The notes below the pieces were generated by a model. The model worked only from the letters and a program-made list of their open reading frames with translations. It searched no databases and was not told the origin of the DNA. Positions 1-4,189 of a stretch of DNA of 5,950 nucleotides are shown here, piece by piece; the stretch's first letter is position 1, and the number at the start of each line of letters is the position of its first letter. The position numbers and the translations under genes are program-made. The DNA comes from Chlamydiota bacterium (GTDB lineage Bacteria > Auribacterota > UBA3054 > B51-G9). The stretch is from NCBI GenBank assembly GCA_030596365.1, contig JAUVKG010000192.1, positions 1 through 5,950 of the forward strand. The letters are read 5' to 3'.

Positions 1-177
1 AGAAAAGTACTGAAATTTAATGGAATAGATGGCTATAAATTTACTTTTGGACCGGCTGAGTGGGTGCTTGTTAGACCATCAGGAACAGAACCGATTATTC
101 GCTGTTATATGGAAAGTGATACACCGGAAAACGGCCAAAAACTTAAAACCGATTTAATGAAATTTGTGAATGTATAA
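1..177 (+). CDS. Phosphohexomutase (phosphoglucosamine/phosphomannomutase family), C-terminal end only
   Basis: This is the last 58 codons of a gene that begins before the window, ending at TAA 175-177. The peptide contains WVLVRPSGTEPIIR (residues 21-34 of the visible part), the phosphate-binding loop of the C-terminal domain of alpha-D-phosphohexomutases, which move a phosphate between C1 and C6 (or equivalents) of hexose phosphates. GlmM, ManB and Pgm enzymes share this domain. The RPSGTEP form with a preceding tryptophan fits the phosphomannomutase/phosphoglucomutase-like branch as well as the GlmM of some phyla, so substrate cannot be decided from the tail alone; the catalytic serine and metal-binding loop lie outside the window. 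The stop is only 3 bases before dxr, suggesting cotranscription. Family assignment is secure; substrate is open. Confidence 0.9.
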   Translation, partial: RKVLKFNGIDGYKFTFGPAEWVLVRPSGTEPIIRCYMESDTPENGQKLKTDLMKFVNV

Positions 178-180
178 TTA

Positions 181-1332
181 ATGACACACAAACCAAAAAC
201 CAAAATCGCTATAATCGGCAGCACGGGTTCTATAGGACTCAGTGCGCTTGATGTTATTCGTGAGCATAAAAACAGATTTGAAATCATCGCTCTTGCTGCC
301 GGTTCAAATGCCGAAAGGCTTAAATTGCAAATTGATGAGTTTAAGCCGCGTTTCGCAGCGCTTTCTGATGAAAATGCTGCATTGCAGCTTGAAAAAAAAT
401 GTTCAAACATCGAATTTCGAGCAGGTGAAGAAGGCGTTGCTTCTCTTTGCGAAATTGATGACGTGGACATTGTTCTTGTATCTGTGGTTGGAATCGCAGG
501 ACTGGAACCGGCGCTGAAAACTTTGCGCGCGGGTAAAAGACTTGCAATTGCTACGAAAGAAGTGTTTGTGGCAGCAGGTCAATTAATTCTTGATGAAGCT
601 AAAAAATATAATGCGGAAATATTACCGGTTGACAGCGAGCATTGTGCAATCTTTCAATGTATGCAGGCTGCCGGAGCGTTGAAAAACAAAAGTGTAGAGC
701 GGTTAATCTTAACTGCTTCGGGCGGGCCGTTTTTCGGAAAAAAATATGACGAATTAAAAAATGTTACTCCAATGCAGGCATTGGCTCATCCAACGTGGGA
801 TATGGGAAGTAAAATCTCTATTGATTCGGCAACTCTAATGAATAAAGGGCTTGAAGTGATTGAAGCGCGATGGCTTTTTGATGTTCCGGCGGAACAAATC
901 GACGTTGTAATTCATCCTCAATCAATTATTCATTCTTTAGTTGATTTTTGTGATGGTGCTGCAATCGCTCAAATGTCAAATCCTGATATGAGAATGCCGA
1001 TCCTTTACGCGTTTACTTTTCCCGAACGCGCACCGTTAAAAATGCCGTCGCTTGATCTCGCAAAAATAGGGAATCTAACTTTTTTTAATCCCGATTGCAA
1101 TGTATTTCCGTGTCTTAAATTGGCTTATGCGGCACTGAAAGAAGGTGGAATTGTTCCGGCGGTACTGAACGCTGCAAATGAGATTGCAGTTCAGAAATTT
1201 CTTGATGGCAAAATCAATTTCATTGAAATCCCATCTCATATTGAGAAAAAAATGGAAAAATGTAATAATATAGCTAAACCTACATTAAAAGATATTATCG
1301 CCGCTGACAAATGGGCGAGGGAAATTGAGTAA
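181..1332 (+). CDS. dxr: 1-deoxy-D-xylulose 5-phosphate reductoisomerase
   Basis: Dxr (IspC) carries out the second step of the MEP isoprenoid pathway, NADPH-dependent rearrangement and reduction of DXP to 2-C-methyl-D-erythritol 4-phosphate, in the cytoplasm. The 383-aa length is normal for the family. Visible motifs: NADPH-binding GSTGSIG (13-19); metal-binding LPVDSEH with D151 and E153; substrate loop TASGGPF with S180; flexible-loop HPTWDMG with H203, W206 and M208; SIDSATLMNKGLE (213-225) with S216, N221, K222 and third metal ligand E225; IHPQSIIHS (244-252); and AANEIAV near the C terminus. The usual NKE before the metal site reads TKE (125-127), a substitution at a normally conserved Asn; everything else is intact, so the enzyme should be active. 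The ATG at 181 lies 3 bases after the upstream stop and puts the nucleotide-binding motif at the expected distance. No Shine-Dalgarno is present. dxs lies three kilobases downstream. Confidence 0.97.
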   Translation: MTHKPKTKIAIIGSTGSIGLSALDVIREHKNRFEIIALAAGSNAERLKLQIDEFKPRFAALSDENAALQLEKKCSNIEFRAGEEGVASLCEIDDVDIVLVSVVGIAGLEPALKTLRAGKRLAIATKEVFVAAGQLILDEAKKYNAEILPVDSEHCAIFQCMQAAGALKNKSVERLILTASGGPFFGKKYDELKNVTPMQALAHPTWDMGSKISIDSATLMNKGLEVIEARWLFDVPAEQIDVVIHPQSIIHSLVDFCDGAAIAQMSNPDMRMPILYAFTFPERAPLKMPSLDLAKIGNLTFFNPDCNVFPCLKLAYAALKEGGIVPAVLNAANEIAVQKFLDGKINFIEIPSHIEKKMEKCNNIAKPTLKDIIAADKWAREIE

Positions 1333-1349
1333 TGGAATTGGGATTTAAC

Positions 1350-1378
1350 TTGACAAAAGATAATTCTTACGATATAAT
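1350..1378 (+). promoter_or_regulatory. Sigma70-type promoter of the toxin-antitoxin pair
   Basis: TTGACA (1350-1355) and TATAAT (1373-1378) are exact matches to the bacterial sigma70 consensus, separated by exactly 17 bases. Transcription would start near 1385, giving a leader of about 38 bases before the antitoxin ATG at 1423. No other gene in the window has a comparable element. If the host belongs to Bacteroidota, whose primary sigma factor prefers a different -33/-7 pair, this E. coli-like promoter would point to acquisition from elsewhere; the host is not proven, so this last point is inference. Confidence 0.8.
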
Positions 1379-1394
1379 GTAAACGTAATAATTA
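1361..1394. promoter_or_regulatory. Inverted-repeat operator, probable antitoxin binding site
   Basis: TAATTCTTACG (1361-1371) and CGTAATAATTA (1384-1394) are inverted copies matching at 10 of 11 positions, separated by 12 bases. The centre falls in the -10 box and the arms lie about 23 bases apart centre to centre, roughly two helical turns, suited to two dimers on one face. Ribbon-helix-helix antitoxins typically repress their own promoter, alone or with the toxin, by binding such repeats, so this is the likely operator. A smaller AT-only palindrome, TTAAT-ATA-ATTAA, lies just downstream (1401-1413) and might be a second site or chance. Binding is inferred from position and symmetry. Confidence 0.65.
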
Positions 1395-1410
1395 ACTCTT
1401 TTAATATAAT

Positions 1411-1416
1411 TAAGGT
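1411..1416 (+). promoter_or_regulatory. Shine-Dalgarno-like ribosome binding site of the antitoxin gene
   Basis: TAAGGT lies 6 bases before the ATG at 1423, a usual spacing. It supports that ATG over the second in-frame ATG at 1435. It is the only Shine-Dalgarno-like sequence before any gene start in the window; the others have A/T-only or unrelated leaders. Confidence 0.55.
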
Positions 1417-1422
1417 CGTTTT

Positions 1423-1680
1423 ATGGATAAAATAATGTCAACCCGTGTAGATGAATCTGTAACTTTTTTGTTAGATCATTTAGCGCAAAAATTACACACT
1501 TCTAAAAAAAATGTTGTTGAAACTGCCATTCGTATGTATTCAGAAAAAGTGAATGGTCAAAATGATTTTGATACTTTTAAAGAAACATGCGGAGTTTGGA
1601 AACGCGACGAATCTGCATCGGCTACAATTAAAAAAGCGCGTAAAACATTTAATTCATCTTTTACTCGTCATTGTTTATGA
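1423..1680 (+). CDS. Ribbon-helix-helix antitoxin (VapB-like)
   Basis: This 85-aa protein has the two-part build of a type II antitoxin. Residues 5-41 fit a ribbon-helix-helix DNA-binding domain: a short strand (STRVDESV), a first helix (about 13-24), a turn at TSKKN and a second helix (VVETAIRMYSEK). The tail (52-76) carries a GVWKRDES motif followed by a basic helix, resembling the toxin-binding tail of RHH antitoxins paired with PIN toxins. It should neutralise the toxin encoded directly downstream and repress the promoter at 1350-1378. Its stop TGA overlaps the toxin's ATG in ATGA, typical of coupled TA pairs. A start at 1435 would remove four residues without harming the fold; the ribosome binding site favours 1423. 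The family is assigned from fold pattern and context; the exact subfamily is uncertain. Confidence 0.85.
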   Translation: MDKIMSTRVDESVTFLLDHLAQKLHTSKKNVVETAIRMYSEKVNGQNDFDTFKETCGVWKRDESASATIKKARKTFNSSFTRHCL

Positions 1681-2063
1681 GAGCATACATAGATTCAGAT
1701 GTGCTTATCTGGCATTTACGCGGTAATAATAAAGCTTTGAATTTTCTTACAAAGTTAAACCGAAATCATCAATACGAATTTTGGACCGGCGCAATGCAGC
1801 GCGCGGAAATCATTTTTTTTATGCGTGACAATGAAAAAAACAGTACACTTAGCTTTTTATCTCATTTTAAAACGTCGCCGGTTTCAGAAAAAGTAATTGA
1901 CAAAGCCGGAGAATTTTATCGTGCGTGGAATCCATCTCACGGAATTGATATTAATGATGCAATTCTTGCTGCAACAGTTCAGGAAACCGGTGGTATTATT
2001 TTTTGTCAAAACATTAAACATTATCCAATGCCTAATATTCTGGTTCAACGTGCATGGAAGTAA
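1677..2063 (+). CDS. PIN-domain ribonuclease toxin (VapC-like)
   Basis: This 128-aa protein is a PIN-domain endoribonuclease, the toxin half of a type II TA module; VapC-like toxins cut tRNA, rRNA or mRNA with a Mg2+-dependent acidic centre. The acidic residues are in place: D6 in YIDSDVLI, E44 in QRAEIIFF, and D94 in GIDINDAILAAT with D91 nearby. The closing motif, often T-x-N, reads CQN (110-112). The protein is full length with no disruption, so the toxin is probably active. I take the ATG at 1677 as start because it overlaps the antitoxin stop by four bases and puts the first catalytic Asp at the usual residue 6; a TTG at 1671 would add only two residues. No Shine-Dalgarno is seen, so translation is likely coupled to the antitoxin. 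The RNA target cannot be told from sequence. Confidence 0.9.
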   Translation: MRAYIDSDVLIWHLRGNNKALNFLTKLNRNHQYEFWTGAMQRAEIIFFMRDNEKNSTLSFLSHFKTSPVSEKVIDKAGEFYRAWNPSHGIDINDAILAATVQETGGIIFCQNIKHYPMPNILVQRAWK

Positions 2064-2118
2064 CAATTTAGTAATTTAGCAATTTAACAATTTAACAATT
2101 TAACAATTTAACAATTTA
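2063..2118 (+). repeat. Seven-copy 8-bp tandem repeat (ACAATTTA) before rseP
   Basis: Seven back-to-back 8-base units run from the last base of the toxin stop codon to 5 bases before the rseP ATG. Units 1 and 4-7 read ACAATTTA; units 2 and 3 read GTAATTTA and GCAATTTA. Divergent units at the left and four identical ones at the right suggest recent growth by strand slippage at the rseP side. The array is nearly the whole 60-base gap, so it forms the 5' leader of rseP if that gene is read from upstream. No -35/-10 pair or Shine-Dalgarno is evident in it. Confidence 0.95.
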
Positions 2119-2123
2119 ATTAT

Positions 2124-3782
2124 ATGACTTTACTTTGGTTTATTATCGTAATTGGAATTATTGTCTTCGTTCATGAATTCGGACACTTCATTGTCGCGAA
2201 AATGTGCGGAGTTTATGTCGATACCTTTTCTCTCGGATTCGGCCCGAGAATATTTTGGTTCAAAATCGCTGAAACTGAATACAGAATCTCAGCTATTCCC
2301 CTCGGTGGGTATGTTAGAATGGCCGGGCAGGTTGATGTTCCGGAAGAATATGACAAGGAACTTGCTGAACGCTACAAAGAGGTTCCATCGTATCGACGTT
2401 ATGATAAACAATCAGTTCCTAAACGTATGGCAATCATCGTTGCCGGCCCGCTTATGAATTTATTATTTGCTTTACCGGTTGCTTTTTTGCTATTGTTTCT
2501 TGGTGCTAATGAGCCGCTTGATATTGATGTAACGACTATCGGAAATATTATTCCTGGCTCGCCGGCGCAAATTAGCGGATTGATTCCCGGTGATAAAATT
2601 CTGGCAATTGCAGGATATGAAGTGAAAGCATGGCAGGATGTTATTAATCAAACAAGAAAAAGAATAGGTACAAAAACTTCTATCACTTACGATAGAAACG
2701 GCAGAGAAATAATAGCTGAAATTAATCCCGTACTTGATGAAGAAAAAGGCTTTATGGGCATTGGCGTTTCAAGAATGATGCGTGCGCAGATTACTGCTAT
2801 CGTATCAAATTCTCCGGCGTATAAAAGTAAACTTCAGCTTGGAGATGTGGTGGATAGGATTATAGGAATCAGAACTACTGAACTTTCAATGGAACAGTTG
2901 GTTAAGGAAGTTAGAAAGCATCCAAATCAAAAGCTGCTGCTTGGAATTAAACGTTTCCTGCCAATCCGATATGCATCACAAAGTAATACATTTACTTCTA
3001 CAAATATTTATATTACAACTAAACGCGCGGGCAAAATCGAGCACATTTCTATTATTCCTGACTCGGAAATTATTTTTTGTGAAGAATCTGCGCCAACAAA
3101 TTTTCAAGCTAAAACAGGTGATGAAATTTTGCTGGTTAACGGAAGAAAAATAAGCACAGAACAATTATCTGAATATATTGCTAATTTACCTAAAGGTAAA
3201 GCAATACTTACCGTTGAAAGAACGACAGGCAGAGTTACAAAATCAAAAATGTCTACAAATATTAATGTCAATATTGTTGATGTTGGACAGTTGGGCGTTA
3301 TTTTTACTCCCGCACATCAACGAATTATGTACCATATGGCTAATGCAATTAATGAATCTCCAAAACGCGCAATGGAAAAAATTGATGAAACTGTTCAGGT
3401 CTTAAATATGCTCATTCAAAGAAAACTCGGGTTGAACTCGCTTGCAGGACCAGTTGGCATCGCAAGAATAACCGGTGCAGCTGCCCGATCCGGTTTTGAT
3501 GTTTTGTTAAACATAGTACTTTTGATTACTGTTAATCTTGGCATCTTAAATCTTCTTCCATTGCCTGTGCTCGATGGCGGTCATCTTGTTTTACTCGCTG
3601 CGGAAGGAATTTACAGAAAACCGTTATCATCAAAGTTTGTTTTATGGTATCAGAAAATCGGCTTTTTCCTGCTTATCGCTCTTATGGGTTATGTACTTTA
3701 TAACGATATTGTAAGATGGATAATCGATAGCGATAAAATCGGACTGATACTTGGTAAACTCGCTCAATTGATTGGAATGTAA
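2124..3782 (+). CDS. rseP: Site-2 intramembrane metalloprotease RseP, long form with probable extra PDZ-like unit
   Basis: RseP-type proteases cut membrane-spanning substrates such as anti-sigma factors and signal-peptide remnants within the inner membrane. Visible: an N-terminal membrane helix with zinc motif HEFGH (H17, E18, H21); GFGP (38-41) and IPLGGYVRMAG (58-68); a second membrane helix (about 102-127); GQLGV (388-392); GPVGI (442-446); a third helix with NLLPLPVLDGGH (476-487), where D484 is the third zinc ligand; and a last helix (about 511-528). The catalytic set is complete. Between helices 2 and 3 there are three PDZ-like cores rather than the usual two: GLIPGDKILAIAG (152-164), KLQLGDVVDRIIG (236-248) and QAKTGDEILLVNG (328-340). 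This accounts for 552 aa against about 450 for E. coli RseP. The ATG at 2124 starts directly at the membrane helix, as expected. There is no Shine-Dalgarno. Short tandem arrays flank both ends. Confidence 0.95.
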   Translation: MTLLWFIIVIGIIVFVHEFGHFIVAKMCGVYVDTFSLGFGPRIFWFKIAETEYRISAIPLGGYVRMAGQVDVPEEYDKELAERYKEVPSYRRYDKQSVPKRMAIIVAGPLMNLLFALPVAFLLLFLGANEPLDIDVTTIGNIIPGSPAQISGLIPGDKILAIAGYEVKAWQDVINQTRKRIGTKTSITYDRNGREIIAEINPVLDEEKGFMGIGVSRMMRAQITAIVSNSPAYKSKLQLGDVVDRIIGIRTTELSMEQLVKEVRKHPNQKLLLGIKRFLPIRYASQSNTFTSTNIYITTKRAGKIEHISIIPDSEIIFCEESAPTNFQAKTGDEILLVNGRKISTEQLSEYIANLPKGKAILTVERTTGRVTKSKMSTNINVNIVDVGQLGVIFTPAHQRIMYHMANAINESPKRAMEKIDETVQVLNMLIQRKLGLNSLAGPVGIARITGAAARSGFDVLLNIVLLITVNLGILNLLPLPVLDGGHLVLLAAEGIYRKPLSSKFVLWYQKIGFFLLIALMGYVLYNDIVRWIIDSDKIGLILGKLAQLIGM

Positions 3783-3845
3783 ATAATAGTTAATAGTTAA
3801 TAGTTAATAGTTAATAGTTAAAAGTTAATAGTTAATAGTTAAAAG
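3783..3845 (+). repeat. Nine-unit 7-bp tandem repeat (TTAATAG) after rseP
   Basis: Nine 7-base units start directly after the rseP stop codon. The first is ATAATAG; six read TTAATAG; the fifth after it and the last read TTAAAAG. It differs in unit length and sequence from the 8-bp array before rseP. Because 7 is not a multiple of 3 it could not expand in frame, which fits a noncoding role. It lies about 70 bases before xseB and may form part of that gene's leader or spacer. No function can be read from it. Confidence 0.95.
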
Positions 3846-3864
3846 ATAAAGAAATTCTATACCA

Positions 3865-3890
3865 TAATTTAAAAATTTATTTTTAAATTA
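3865..3890. repeat. AT-only perfect inverted repeat between rseP and xseB
   Basis: TAATTTAAAAA (3865-3875) and TTTTTAAATTA (3880-3890) are perfect 11-bp inverted copies around a 4-base loop, TTTA. The stem has no G or C and is not followed by a clean T run, so it is a poor candidate for an intrinsic terminator. It could be a weak hairpin in the xseB leader, a protein-binding palindrome, or chance in very AT-rich DNA. The symmetry is seen directly; any role is unknown. No convincing promoter is seen in the remaining gap up to 3916. Confidence 0.5.
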
Positions 3891-3916
3891 ATAAACAACA
3901 TTAAATAATATATAAA

Positions 3917-4189
3917 ATGACTAAGAAAAAACAATCGTTCGAACAGTCACTGACTCAACTCGAAGACGTTGTCGGTAAAATGGAAAGCGGAGAAATTCCT
4001 CTTGATAAATGTATCGACCTATACGAAAATGGTGTCAAACTTGCCGACTTTTGCGCTAAGGAACTCGATGCGGCAGAAAAACGAATTGAAAAACTTCACA
4101 AGAAAAATGAAGGGGAATTCGAAACTACTCCCTTCGATGATGAACCGGAAGAAAAAATATCCGACTCTAATAACAATGTTCCATTTTAA
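3917..4189 (+). CDS. xseB: Exodeoxyribonuclease VII small subunit
   Basis: XseB binds the catalytic large subunit XseA to form exonuclease VII, which degrades single-stranded DNA from both ends into oligonucleotides. Residues 7-63 carry the family pattern: SFEQSLTQLEDVVGKMESGEIPLDKCIDLYENG, then a second helix ending in a charged coiled coil (KELDAAEKRIEKL). At 90 aa it is slightly longer than the usual 70-80, owing to an acidic tail (about 68-90) with DDEPEE and a C-terminal VPF. That ending loosely resembles the acidic tip of single-stranded-DNA-binding protein. xseA is not in the window. The stop is followed at once by the dxs ATG, so the two are very probably cotranscribed and translationally coupled, an arrangement found in many bacteria, often with ispA between them. 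No Shine-Dalgarno precedes the ATG. Confidence 0.95.
   Translation: MTKKKQSFEQSLTQLEDVVGKMESGEIPLDKCIDLYENGVKLADFCAKELDAAEKRIEKLHKKNEGEFETTPFDDEPEEKISDSNNNVPF

Noticed and set aside
105..470. 121-aa open frame on the minus strand across the dxr start
   Set aside because: It lies opposite the strongly conserved dxr coding frame, is low in complexity (Ser-rich) and matches no family I recognise; a shadow frame.
1332..1382. 16-codon ORF whose ATG overlaps the dxr stop (TAATG)
   Set aside because: It runs through the promoter and operator of the TA pair, has no recognisable sequence and no ribosome binding site; overlap by one base is easily chance.
2063..2118. CRISPR array, because of regular repeats
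   Set aside because: Units are 8 bp and directly abutting, with no unique spacers and no cas genes nearby.
3846..3916. Promoter or intrinsic terminator between rseP and xseB
   Set aside because: The DNA is almost all A/T; no spaced -35/-10 pair stands out and the only hairpin has no GC stem or T tract, so neither call can be supported.
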